Source: Bigelowiella natans CCMP2755 (lineage: Eukaryota > Cercozoa > Chlorarachniophyceae). Taken from it: a DNA stretch of 30,843 bases. The position numbers and the translations under genes are program-made. Below are positions 1-10,689 of this stretch, one piece after another. The notes beneath the pieces are model-generated. The model worked only from the letters and a program-made list of their open reading frames with translations. It had not been told where the DNA came from and did not search any database. Position 1 is the first letter of the stretch; each line of letters begins with the position of its first letter. The stretch is from positions 1-30,843 of the forward strand of contig ADNK01003435.1 of the NCBI GenBank assembly GCA_000320545.1, in the 5' to 3' direction.

Positions 1-3000
1 CTTTCCTTCCTTTAGTTTACGTTCATATCGGAGCGATGACGAAGGCCGCTTCTTTGCGTTTCTTCTCTCCCTTTCAGCTGCAAGCTCATCTTTCGTATAA
101 TCTTGGAGATCAATGATCCAATCTCTTAACTCCTTTGACTCGGCACACTCTATCGGACTTTTCATAGCACTATAAACGTAGATGATTTTGGAAAACGATC
201 AATATTAGACGAGAAAATGGAGGAGATAGGAACCCGTATCAGGCAGTAGCACCAGCAGCAGTATTAACCAAAGCCTACGACTTAATTTAAGTATTCGCTT
301 CTCTCTCTCTCTCCCCCTCTCTTATTCGTACCTATTCCCAAGGCAGCGGTTGGCAGCTCCCTTTGTTACTAGAAACTCCACGATCTTCTTACTCTCTGGA
401 AGCTTCTCGCATGCAAGATGTAGTGCAGAGTTGCCCTTGATATTCTGCGCATTGGCGCTTGCACCACTTTGGACGAGAGCACTGACAACATCGAGCTTCA
501 TGTACCATACTGCTGAATGTAGAAGCGTAGAATTACTGCTGCTACTATTTTGCGCCAGAGTGTCCAAATGCAAATCCTCGTTGTTCCCAGTAAAAAGGCT
601 TTTGTTTTTCTTTAGCAAATCTAGGATCTCATGTGCGTCTCGGCATTTCTTCGAGATTATGTGTTGGCTAAGCTCCTCAAAGATTTTCCTAGCAAGCTTC
701 ATTTTTGGATCCAGCCCAGGCGTCCTCTGTGAAGCACGTCGTCCACTCCTCATGTCATCGCTCAATTTTCCTACTTTTGCATCCTTCTCTGACTGAGTAA
801 GCGGCCGAAGTCCCAGCAGCCAGTCCTTAAGCTCGCTGGGGACGATACTAGCAGCGCATTTGCCAGCGAGACTCTTCCTGAATCTATTACCATTGCTGGA
901 GACCATAAGCTCAACGATTCGCTTACTTTCGGGAAGTTTCTCACAAGCAAGGTGCAAAGCCGTATTCATCTTAACATTTGCTACGTTTGGGTCGGCCTTG
1001 AGAGTAAGGAGCTGTGATACCACTGAGGTGTTCAGGAACCTACATCATCATAAAAGAGATGGAAGTAAGAAGGATGGTGAGCACCGACGCCGCTTCACCA
1101 ATTAACAGTCTAATCATAACATGATTACGCTACACAACCGTAGTACTTCAGCCACATTGTTATCCTTCTCTATACTCACTCATAACTCACCAGGCTGCTG
1201 AGTGCAGTAAAGTGGAATTGCTGGCTCCGATAGGTGTGTTAATGTCTTTGACAGTGGAACTATCCCCAAATAGATCCGCATTATCCACCATGAGTTTCAC
1301 GATTTTGTCCTCCTCGCGGCAGCGCTTCTTCAGCACCAATTTTGTAAGCGTATCGAATACTTCATCAGCTCTCTTGAGTTTCATATCAGTGCGCGCAGAC
1401 CGTGGACGAGAGTTACTTCTACTTCGTTCATTCTTACTCTTGGCAATTTTCTCGTCACGATCGAGCGGACGCAAGTTGATGAACCACTTACGCATGTTTG
1501 CCGGGACACATTTTAATGGCGTCTTGCCATCTGAAGAGGCAAGATGTCGGTTTCCTTTCGTCATGAAATTTTCATTGAGCACTAATGTCTCTACGATATC
1601 TTTGCCCTCTGGCAGCTTCTCACAAGCCAAAAGGAGTGGGGAATTCCCCTTGACGTTCTGTGCGTTTGGACTTGCAAGGCACAAGAGAAGCTTCTTCACA
1701 ACATCGATCTTTTGGTACCTGATGATAGCACATGATAATCATGACAACTATGGTAGGTATTGTTGTTGCCGTATATAACACAACTAATGCTGCTTTGAGC
1801 TGTATTTATCGTCTAAACGCTACGAAATCACTGAAAACCATTCTCTTCGCTAATGGATAACCCAGGTTTCCAATTGACCATTCCGTATTTAATGCATTTT
1901 TGGACATGCTATGAGGGAAAGAACGAGAAGAAGAGAAACATAAATGCAGAGGGTTAATACTGACCAGACGGCGGAGTGCAGAAAAGTGGAGTTGCTGCTA
2001 CTTGTCGTGATGCCGTAGCTCGCAGGAGAGTCGATACTAACATAGCGGACGGATCCACAAAATAGTTCCTTATACTTGTCTAGCATACTTACTATCTCCT
2101 TTTCATCCCTGCACTTTTTCTTAACAATCAAGGTGCTGAGCTGCTCATAAATATCCTTTGCCAGTTTCTGTTTGGCGGGATCAAGCAGATTCGCTTGATC
2201 TGCATTGACAGCCTTTCGGGATGCGGCGTGGGCCTTTGCTTCTTCTTCGGCCAGGGAGAGAGGCTTAAGATCAAGCATCCATTTTTTTAGGCTGCTTGGT
2301 GCCAAGCCCATAGCAGTTTTGCCAGCCACGGTGGAGTTATAACGATTCCCACCTTTGGCAACAAGACGCGAGACAACGTCTTTGGTTTCAGGCAATTTCT
2401 CGCACGCGAGATGCAGAGGGGAATTGCCCTTAATGTTCTGGGCATTTGGATCAGCCTTAATTGCAAGCAGCTTGTCGATCACCGGCAAGTTCTTGAACCA
2501 TACTGCCGAATGGAGAAGCGTCGATTTTCCGCGGCCAATAGGGGTGTTGATGCTGGTGCTGTCATCTGAGAATAATTTTCCTTTCTCCTCAAGTAATGCA
2601 AGGATTTTTGCCTCTTCACGACATTTGCCTTTCGCAATTAGAGCTTGAACAGCTTGAAATGCCTTCTCGGCCTCTGCCTTCATCCTTACAGGAGAGCGGC
2701 TGCGACCTCTCCGTTTACCCGGTTTAGATTTCTCTTCCTCTGCGTTCAAAGCGCGTAAATCTTTGAACCACCCTTGTAGGTCACTAGGAACCTTCTTCTC
2801 TGGTGTAGAGCCGTCTGCAGCCTCGAGGTAGCGGTTGCCACCAGCTTGGACTAACATCTCAACGACAGCTTTACTTTCTGGCAGTTTTTGGCAAGCAAGA
2901 TGGAGAGGTGAGTTGCCCTTGATGTTGGTCGCGTCCGGATCGGCCTTGACTTCCAGTAGCGCCTTTACCACTTTATCGCTTATGAACCAGGATGCAGAGT

Positions 3001-3160
3001 GAAGCAAGGTGGATTTACCAGCCCCGAGTCCACTGTTTATATCCCTCTGCTTCGACAGAAACACATCCTTATGATCCTGGAGCAAACCGGCGATCTTATC
3101 CGCCTCGCGGCACCTTTTACGCACAAGCGCCTGTATCTCACTGAACACTTGGTCTGCCAT
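1..3160 (-). CDS. Tandem ankyrin-module protein, C-terminus beyond window
   Basis: Seen: four exons, 3160-1965, 1718-1191, 1039-332 and 169 to the left edge, give 867 codons without a stop. All three introns (246, 151, 162 bp) are GT-AG and phase 2. The start is the ATG at 3160 (MADQVFSEIQALV). The protein is five copies of a roughly 160-180 residue module: a helix with K(K/R)CR(E/D), a STLLHSA(V/A/S)W stretch, an ankyrin hairpin (KGNSPLHLACEKLPESK), a GGNRY turn, a W..DLRPL segment, then a basic charged linker (KRRGRSRSPVR after module 1). Known: ankyrin repeats bind proteins and have no catalytic role. Inferred: a cytosolic or nuclear interaction protein. No signal peptide or membrane segment is visible. 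The third intron could be read differently, because exon 3 runs only a few codons further before a stop at 322. Exon 4 matches the module's W..DL segment, which supports the splice. The true 3' end is outside the window. Confidence 0.85.
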
Positions 3161-4035
3161 AACCTTTCCAAATTCTTAGAACACCGGAATACCGAATATA
3201 CTCGCTTGTCGAATGAGGGGAGAGGCGGATTGATAAAACAGAGATATGGTAACGTGTGTACGAAACTACCATTTTAATCTCTACGACATGGCATAAGATC
3301 TATTTTTGTCAGAATTCAAGGTGATTTCATTCGTAGTTTCGGCTGGAGAAAGGAGAAGGTGGCAATTCCAAAATTTACTGTTTTTCGTCAACTAGATCTA
3401 GTCACAGATGGTAGATGTAGGCTCCCATATCGACATTCCAAAAGGGACCCATTTCTGACTACGACAACAGAATAAATTGAGATTTATTTATTCTAAGCCC
3501 CTGAAGTCAGATTTGTCGTTTGGCAAAAATCGTCTGGTTTCTGCTCTTTGGCGTTCGTTGTCGTACTTAACAATTCGTAACCGTTAAATTCGTCCCATTC
3601 GTAGTAGCTCTTGCTCTCGTCCCCCCGACTAACCTCCCTCTCCTGACCGGGACGATTGCGATAGGATTGTTTGTGCAAACTCTCAATACAATCCTTTCGG
3701 ATTGATCTAGTACATCGAACTTCGCTGGATTCTCACTCTGAGCTGAAGAGGGGGAGGAGGAGGCAGGGTAAGAAAAATCAAAAGCTCTCTTCCAAGGAGT
3801 ATCTCTTTAATTAACTCTTGCTCTCCTCTTCCTCCCCCTCCTCCTCTTCTTCTTTTTATCCTTCTTCTTCATCATCATCTTCTACTTCTTCTTCCTCCTC
3901 CTCCTCCTCTTCTTCTTTTTATCCTTCTTCTTCTTCTTCATCATCATCTTCTTCCTCCTCCTCCTCCTCCTACTCCTCTTTATCCCTCTCCATCCATCTG
4001 GTATGTTAACTCTTTTTCCTTCACCTAAATAAAGG
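3161..4035. other. Divergent intergenic region
   Basis: This 875-bp gap separates the start of the minus-strand ankyrin gene from the start of the plus-strand acidic-protein gene. It should therefore hold both promoters. I found no convincing exon in it. The short open frames at 3493-3678 and 3818-4009 are not gene-like. The only strong feature is the CT-rich tract close to the plus-strand start. Confidence 0.5.
3818..3993 (+). repeat. CT/CTC/CTT-rich polypyrimidine tract
   Basis: About 175 bases are almost entirely C and T on the plus strand, arranged as imperfect TCC, TTC and CTC triplets with two near-identical sub-blocks around 3855 and 3925. The tract ends about 40 bp before the predicted ATG at 4036. 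A frame through it reads as poly-serine, which is what the triplets force, so I do not count it as coding. It could form triplex DNA or act as a promoter element, but this is inference. Confidence 0.85.
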
Positions 4036-7000
4036 ATGGCTTGGCTTGCTGGGTCAAATCTGCAAAAATCACTCAATCGCAAGCTTAACGGGGGTAGTAG
4101 TGACAGGGATGGGAGAGCTCGCTCAAGCTATCGTAAAAGCCGCTTTCTCTCGGAGGTTGTCCTTCAAAATGGATTTTATTTCCTAAATTCATTCTATGCA
4201 CGAAATATTGGTAGATTGCGTTGCCATTCGAGCTGCTATCTGCTGAGTAAATAATGATCTCTTACTTAAAATGGAACATCTCACAACTTTAAGCACAATG
4301 TTTGCCATTCAGCGCGAAAGGCCGAGAACATTCGATGGTGATGATAATCTGAAAGATATAGAGGACGAAATTGGTGGGGAAGAGGAAAATTATAGTGATT
4401 ATGCTCTAGATTCATCATCAGCTCATCATAATCGCCAGGGTCGATATGTGAGTAGTGATAAGGATAGAAACATCGAAGATATGGAACACATTGTTACCTC
4501 AGATGTTGCTGAAGAAGAGGATATCGAAATTGACAATGATGATAGTGAAATAATGATAGATATTGAAGATACGCCTCGTGATATTTCATCGCCTCCGTCA
4601 TCTTCCCAACAAAGAAGAATATCATCCGAACGACGGCATTCAAAACACGATCAAAACTACCACCAAAAGTCCCATCATCAAGATATAATGGTTGATGACG
4701 ATGAGTTCCTTGGAGAGATAGAATCAGATATTAAGGCAGAAAACACGTATGCTACCACCCGAAATATGAGCGATAAGATAGGTTTTAAAAACCACCATGG
4801 TGACGACAAAGAAATAGTTGGCTATGACGATGATGAGGTTGAAATAGAAATCAGTGATGAGGACGACAACGAAAACGATGGAATGATGAGTCATAATATT
4901 GTGGACGATCAGAGCATAGAAATGGATGAATATGATGATGGTGAGGATGATAACCCATCGGTCTCACTCGGCCTCGAGGAGAAAGGAGAGAAAGTGAGCA
5001 AAGACAGAGGCCGTGAACAGTACGAAGAAGAGGAGGATGAAATTATAATTAGCGACGAGGAGGAAAGCAACAATAAGGCACTATCAAATAATAATGGATT
5101 TGATCCAGGAACCAACAGTAGCAAATACGGCGACCGAATGAAGGAGGCCCAGAATAACGAATATGAAGTAGACGACTATGAGAATTATATGAACGATGAA
5201 AGTTATGCACAAGGTGCGTTCGAATCAGGGGGAGATGATCACCATCTCGAGGAAGAAATAGCGGATGATGGGGCAGCAGAAGAAGAAAATACTCACAATG
5301 ACAAGGTGCTGCTGCTGCTGCTGCTGCTGGTGGTGGTGGTGGTTTATACCAACAAAAGACAGTAGGAAAGAGAAATAAACATTTAAGAAATAAGCCCCTG
5401 AATATCGAATCATACACCCAATTTTCCCGGTATTGTCACAAGACGTGTTCATATTAAATGCTTTGGTAAATTTTATGTTAAAGTTATAGTCATTATTATC
5501 CATCATCATTACTTTGAATAACTTTCATCAAGGCCGCCGTCAGTGATAAAAAAGGAGATGGAAGAGGAGAATACCAGAATACGGACATAGGGGACGACAG
5601 CTACAGCATCATGGATGCTTCGGTGCATCAGCAGCATATTGATGATGATGATGATGATGATGGCGGTGATACTGCCGCTGGTTCAAAAAAACAGGAAAGC
5701 AACAAGAGGGAGGATGAGAATCCTAGTAGGGTGACTGTTATCTCACCAGGTGTTAATCGTAGGAGTTCCGTCCAAACCGAAGGTTGTAGTAGAAGTAATA
5801 GTACATATTGTATTGATTTGTTTATTTCCAATTCATTATGCATTTAAGTATTAGGTTATAGTAAATCATGGTGATTGATTGAGAAAAAATCGGTTAAATA
5901 AACCTTGACACGGTTGGTTGCTAATTAGTGAATAATTTCAACAGCATCAATGATGACAAGCTACCAGGATGATGACTTTGAAGAAGCTCCTCCTGATTTG
6001 GAAGATGGTGATCGTTCACCCCCTTCTCCTCCTCGTTCGAAGAAACATGGTAGTACCACCACCACCACCACCACAAGCACATATGGAGGGCAGAATCAGA
6101 AGAGGAGGAGCAACTTAGAGGGGGATAAAAATAAGGATGGAGGCCCTTCTCCACTCAACATTGCTCCTACTAATACTACACTGGACATAGAGAAGAAAAC
6201 TTCAGGGTTGGAATTGTTGTCTCACACAAGTAATAAGTCTCAACGTCGAATAGAAGACCACAGTATTATCAACTCGTCCCAGAACAATACGGAAGGCAAA
6301 CACAGTACGACGACAGCAGCTCGCATAAGTAGCAAGAATGGACCTATTATCGCAGATGAATCACGAAAGCACCAGAGATCATTAAGTATTCAATTTAACG
6401 ATGTGGAAAAACGGCTTCATTCGCTCAGAAATGGTGAGGATGATGGAGACAACACGGCTAAGAGTTCTAATAACTTTTATACTTCTTCTTCTGCTTCTTC
6501 TCATCATCATCATCATCATCAACAACAACAAGTTGATACTCATCCTGCCCCACCTCCTCCTGTACAAGCATGGGGAGATGCAGCAGCCGCAGCAGTTGCA
6601 GCAGCAGTGGCGTCCTCATCAGCAAGGGCTGCGGCAGAGATGTACCCACCGAAGGAGGTCTATGGCCATTCTGCAAAAATAGCGGTGGGTGGGTGGGTGG
6701 GTGGGTACTCATTGACTCATTGAGGGATTAGTAGTAGTTCATAGTAGTAGCGGAAGTGTATGGAAGGAATGGAGAGTTCATCTACTACTACTACTACTAC
6801 TACTACTACTATTACTACTTCTCTTACTACATGTTCATATATGGATGGTTTTAATATTATAGTTTCAGCTATTAATTTGCCGTAACACTTCATTATTTAG
6901 ATTCTAGAGGCAAAACTAAGGGAACAAGAAGCTAAACACTGTTTGGAGAGGGTAGCAATGCCCAAAAAATTAAAAGATACTTTCTGTGTGTTGTCAAGAA

Positions 7001-7965
7001 AAATTGGATTAAAAGTAGTGGTATCTGCATTTGTTTTGTAAAAATCAGGAACGCATTGAAAAAAGGCATTCAGAGCAACTATCCTCTTTACAACGACAAA
7101 TGGATTTGCTACAGAAACGCTTGGAGAGCCACGTTATTGCTTCCCCAAGGCCAGCCCCTGAAGATGCTAGTGGAAGAAGTAAAGGGCGAATGGGTATCCA
7201 TCATCAAGACCATGTAAAACAGCAGAACGATGGGGGCGAAAATCAAGATCGAAAGAGGGTTAATAATAATGGTATGTTTTCTGGGGGGAGGCACCATGAA
7301 CAATACCCTCACCAAGTACCAAATCACCAGAATAATAATAGTGCTGCTCCAAACTTCGGTGCTCCTCCCTATACAAGGGCTTATAATTATGCTCCTAGCA
7401 ACACAGCCCATACCAGCGGAATTCATCATCCACTTATGTTCCACCCCCCTCCACCCTACAACGTACCTCCCCCTCCACCACATCAATATCTTCCACCATA
7501 CATGATCGCACCTCCCTTGTCATATACATCTCCACAACCAGCCATGGCAGCAGAATCAGAGATTTTTGGAGAACAGATGCTCTCTATCCTGCGCTCTATT
7601 CAGGTGATACTAACAACATTTGTTCACGGGTATAATCTCAATGATTGAAATTTGAAGGTGCATCTAAATTTTGCTTGTGTTATTTATTTATCATTCAGGC
7701 TTGTAAGTCTCTCATGAGTTACGAAGCACGGGAAGACGAAGCTTTTGGATCCCTTTTTGATCTCCATCAGGTCCTTGGAGAAGATACAGCAAGATCATCG
7801 AAGAACCCTCAGGGGCCAAGTCTCTCTTCTAGAAGAGTGAATGTGAGGCAAAATAATTTTTTCCCAGATGTCGGGCCTGAAATAGTGCCGGGAAATTTCC
7901 AGGCTGCAAGGGGTCCAACGCCGCTTACAATGGAACAGGCATTAAAGATTGTCGATGCTCAGTAA
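4036..7965 (+). CDS. Acidic low-complexity protein with coiled coil
   Basis: Seven exons join in frame: 4036-4155, 4313-5305, 5533-5782, 5945-6684, 6901-6951, 7049-7603 and 7699-7965 (about 991 aa, stop TAA). I do not recognise the family. Order of features: an N-terminal MAWLAGSNLQKSLNRKL segment that could be an amphipathic helix; about 320 residues very rich in Asp/Glu; poly-Asp near 5641; poly-Thr near 6057; a poly-His then poly-Gln run near 6503; an Ala-rich run near 6580; a coiled coil across exons 4 and 5 (LREQEAKHCLER, then ERIEKRHSEQLSSLQRQM); a Pro/Tyr-rich stretch; and a compact C-terminus from about 7560 (MLSILRSIQ, then ACKSLMSYEARED). No signal peptide or membrane span is seen. 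Donor choices at 5783 and 6685 have same-phase alternatives. The first exon is the least certain. The N-terminus and coiled coil loosely recall golgin-type proteins, but this is weak. Confidence 0.65.
5306..5343 (+). repeat. CTG then GTG triplet repeat at a splice donor
   Basis: Starting exactly at the donor GT of the second intron of the acidic-protein gene, about eight CTG triplets are followed by about six GTG triplets. Read through, they would encode poly-Leu then poly-Val and a nearby stop, unlike the acidic exon before them. This supports the exon ending at 5305. Confidence 0.8.
5638..5662 (+). repeat. GAT triplet repeat encoding poly-Asp
   Basis: A run of GAT triplets lies inside exon 3 of the acidic-protein gene and encodes seven Asp. 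Related in-frame repeats follow: ACC triplets (about 6055-6074, poly-Thr), CAT then CAA triplets (about 6503-6532, poly-His/Gln), and GCA-type triplets (about 6580-6610, poly-Ala). Confidence 0.85.
6685..6815 (+). repeat. GGGT and CTA microsatellites in an intron
   Basis: The fourth intron of the acidic-protein gene begins with about five GGGT units that provide overlapping GT donors. About 80 bp later comes a run of about ten CTA/ACT triplets (about 6783-6815). Confidence 0.8.
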
Positions 7966-8807
7966 TCGTATCATGAGGCTGCACACAATCGATCTACTGT
8001 ACTGGCTGTTCATTGCAACGGCAAAAAGACACAATTTTGTGATGTATACACATCTGTGCATCCATAGCAAAAAAGAACCATGCAAGTAAGACACTAGTGT
8101 CACTTTAGACCGTACAGTTTGAACAGTGCATTAAGGTGGAGTCTAAAGACAGTTAAAGACATTTATTGCGTATGAATTCCGCGTGCTGTGGAAACACAAC
8201 GTACTCTAGTACTGTGGGATAGCTAGATGGTTGCCACTGATCTAATGATGCGCTGTGACCAACATCTGCTGCAAGAGTGTGGCATCGTCACAATGCGTTG
8301 TGCATGCATGCGCATGGCGATCGATTGCTTCGCTTCATCAGCATCAACACATCTTACCATCGATCTCATCTACGTACTGGCGCGCCGTCATCATCATACA
8401 CAAACAGAATTACACCACTATGAGCAACTTGCGCATGCTCAATGTGCATCATGCCGCGTCTAGCTAACGGCTGCACATTACAATTTAGACATGGCAGTCC
8501 GATAATTGATTAATATTAAATCAACAGAATAAAAAATTTTACACGCGAGTAGGAGTAGTAAGCGCGGTTTAATTAAAACCACCACCAATTTTTCCTAGGT
8601 TACCTAAGTTAAGTGTGAATGTTGATTCAAATGGTGCTCTATGTTACGATACGAACTCAAAAATGAGTTTCCTCTTCAGGTTAAATTGTTACCTTGGAAC
8701 CAGTCTCCGAGGTTATCAATAGGGGTTTTAGGGATATCCTATCAGTTTAAACAACATTTTTTATGGAAAATTATCAGCTGAACAAATTTAGAGTTACGAG
8801 TATGCCT
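7966..8807. other. Convergent intergenic spacer
   Basis: This is the 842-bp region between the 3' ends of the acidic-protein gene and the HHL1-like gene. No exon is convincing. The open frames at 8227-8467 lie in sequence dense in short palindromes such as GCATGC, ATCGAT and CTAG, a composition also seen at 12.1-12.7 kb and 28.2-29.5 kb. It may be a degraded copy of the same repeat class. Confidence 0.5.
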
Positions 8808-10135
8808 CTACAATACCTCTGCGGCAGGAATTTTGGTGATTCCTTCTGCTTTATACCATTCATCTGGATTATCGCGATCACGAATCTTGTAGCCGTATTC
8901 AAATACCTGTTTTCGAAGCAGCCGCTATACTGAATATTTTGTAACTTACAATTTATTATCGTTCGATCTCTTCCTACAAACCCTTTTAGTTTTGCTTTTC
9001 AATTGTAGGAATTTGTTGTCAAGTTTTTGCTCAGTTTATTCGAATCCTGGTAGATTGCAGCTAAACCAGCAGTTTAAGAAGTACAATAAAAGCATGATCT
9101 CAGTCAAAAGTCGCATACAACAGCTGTTAATTTTTTTAGTCCACGAACTTGCAATGTTTCGGGTTAAGGTATCGTCTAGAGTCTTTCCGAACAAGTTTTT
9201 CCCAAATTCGTTTCGCTGCTGCGAAATGATTGCATTTGCCTGCCAGCCGCCCTTCACCCTGAAGAGCGTATTTTTGAGATGATGAAGTTAGTAGCAATTG
9301 AGGAGGTGCTGCTACTTCCCACCCTGAGATACGGAAGATACTATTTATATGAGAAATTTGGATTACATGCTCATAGGAAGCCACGTGCGCTGCATTCGTG
9401 AACGAACGAAGATAACAAATTCTTCATTCTGAGGATCCACAGGAGGGGTAGGAGGACTAAAAGGATTTTTAGAACAATCAAAACAGAAAACATACTTAAT
9501 GCATATATGTTACACCTGATAGACAGATATTCAAAAAATCCTACATAACTATATTACATGTTTCGCATAACGCGGCCAGGTTCTTGACCACGGCGCATCG
9601 TTTGTTTGCCCTTAGCAGCTGTCGAACATGAACACGAATAGGTTAACATGTGAAACAGAAGAAAGTCTCCCTATATACTTTAAGAGAAATTCACCCATGC
9701 TAACATCCCGACGAATAGATCGGCCACGGCCTGTCATGGTAAATGGATTTGAAAATATGAATTCACTATCCACTCAATCCTACAATGAACTACTTGCATA
9801 CCGAGCGTGCTGCCTAAAGGCATCGATTTCATTGACGATCTCAATGGAGCGCAAAGTCCTACCTAATGAAGAAAACATGCAATTATTTTCTTTAATTGAT
9901 GAAATTAAATAGGCCGACAGCTTCGACATTTTCCCAGCTGCAACACCTTAGCATTTGCCACGGAAGCCATCAATTGATCATTGGTACCCGAAAAGGCATA
10001 TGAGGCAAGGAACACGGTAGCAACCACTCCAATGACTGCAGTGAGAAGGCTATAATTTCTTCTTATCGTATTTCTTCTGGGAACGTGTGCGGTGTACATG
10101 GTCTGTGGACAGGGGTATGGCAGACCGGGAGCCAT
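8808..10135 (-). CDS. HHL1-like plastid protein with apparent frameshift
   Basis: Eight exons: 10135-9947, 9862-9802, 9730-9695, 9618-9558, 9456-9367, 9258-9149, 9060-8982 and 8906-8808 (about 241 aa). All phases agree except inside exon 7. There an A5 run (T5 at 9024-9028 on the plus strand) needs one extra base to join frame 1 (AIYQDSNKLS) to the downstream frame (LDNKFLQLKSKTKR). Residues 28-50 are a hydrophobic signal-anchor (LLTAVIGVVATVFLASYAF). A basic, Ser-rich, transit-like stretch follows (RSSMKSMPLGSTLGRGRSIR). The mature part reads EEFVIFVRSRMQRTWLPMSM, then VKGGWQAN, GKNLFGKTLDDTLTRNIA, AIYQD and VFEYGYKIRD. Known: plant HHL1 is a thylakoid protein linked to photosystem II protection under high light, and the GG..A / GK.L...TL.RN.A..IY.D / F.YGYK pattern fits my memory of it. 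Inferred: imported to a secondary plastid. The family is moderately certain and the exon structure more so. Confidence 0.6.
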
Positions 10136-10689
10136 TCAAGTTGTATGCAAGATTTCACATCATAATGGAGAAAATGCAGGAGCAAATATAGCTACGACAT
10201 CATATCATACTTGACGTTGAAGCTCGTCTTACTGCAAACTTCTTTTCTGAAACCCACCGCTCTAAGTTTAAGTCCCTGATCTCCCAAAGCACCGGTAAGT
10301 TTTTATGTATTTTCACAATACGACTGAAAAAATGACGTGACGTCCGAACCGTATGGTCTCCGAATATGAAATCTGGAGCACTGATCGGCGATTTGTTTAC
10401 TGAGAAAGAACCACGTCTCACTCATTTTGCCTAATAGGGCCGAGAAAGAAGGGGCGTTCATGCTATCTGCGACAACAAATAGAATTATATCTAGACATTT
10501 GTGTCTAGAAGTCTCAATTATATTTGTCGTACCTAGATGATTGCCTTGTACGAAAAGTATTCACATTAATGGAATACAAACCTTGTCGCTATGTAAAAAT
10601 CTCATGCCAAAAAAAAAGGAAGGAGTTGGTTCTGCACCCTTGGTATTATTTTAAGGAGCATCTCGCCCCTCCCTCTCTCTTGACGTGTG
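10136..10689. promoter_or_regulatory. Divergent promoter region
   Basis: This 554-bp gap lies between the divergent starts of the HHL1-like gene and the cathepsin gene. The open frames at 10200-10421 (minus) and 10524-10877 (plus) show no family features, and I treat them as chance. The region should hold both promoters. No clear TATA element stands out, but a hairpin is present at 10470-10529. Confidence 0.45.
10470..10529. repeat. Imperfect inverted repeat (hairpin)
   Basis: A perfect 8-bp stem, TCTAGACA at 10490-10497 pairing with TGTCTAGA at 10502-10509, has a 4-base loop. The flanks extend as an imperfect inverted repeat out to CGACAA at 10470 and TTTGTCG at 10523-10529. It lies about 160 bp before the cathepsin ATG. 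It may be a small foldback element or a regulatory structure. Confidence 0.7.

Noticed and set aside
322-331. Ankyrin gene ending at the in-frame stop at 322
   Set aside because: A GT donor at 331-330 and an exon at 169 that continues the module's W..DL segment in phase 2 fit better than a truncated last module.
3818-4009. Poly-serine protein on the plus strand, and its Lys-rich antisense frame
   Set aside because: Both frames are simple translations of the CT triplet tract, with no other coding sign.
8227-8467. Two overlapping plus-strand frames with many Cys and His
   Set aside because: The sequence is palindrome-rich spacer DNA (GCATGC, ATCGAT). No splice partners or conserved motif were found.
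9628-9912. Plus-strand frame of 94 residues
   Set aside because: It overlaps four minus-strand exons of the HHL1-like gene and has no recognisable feature.
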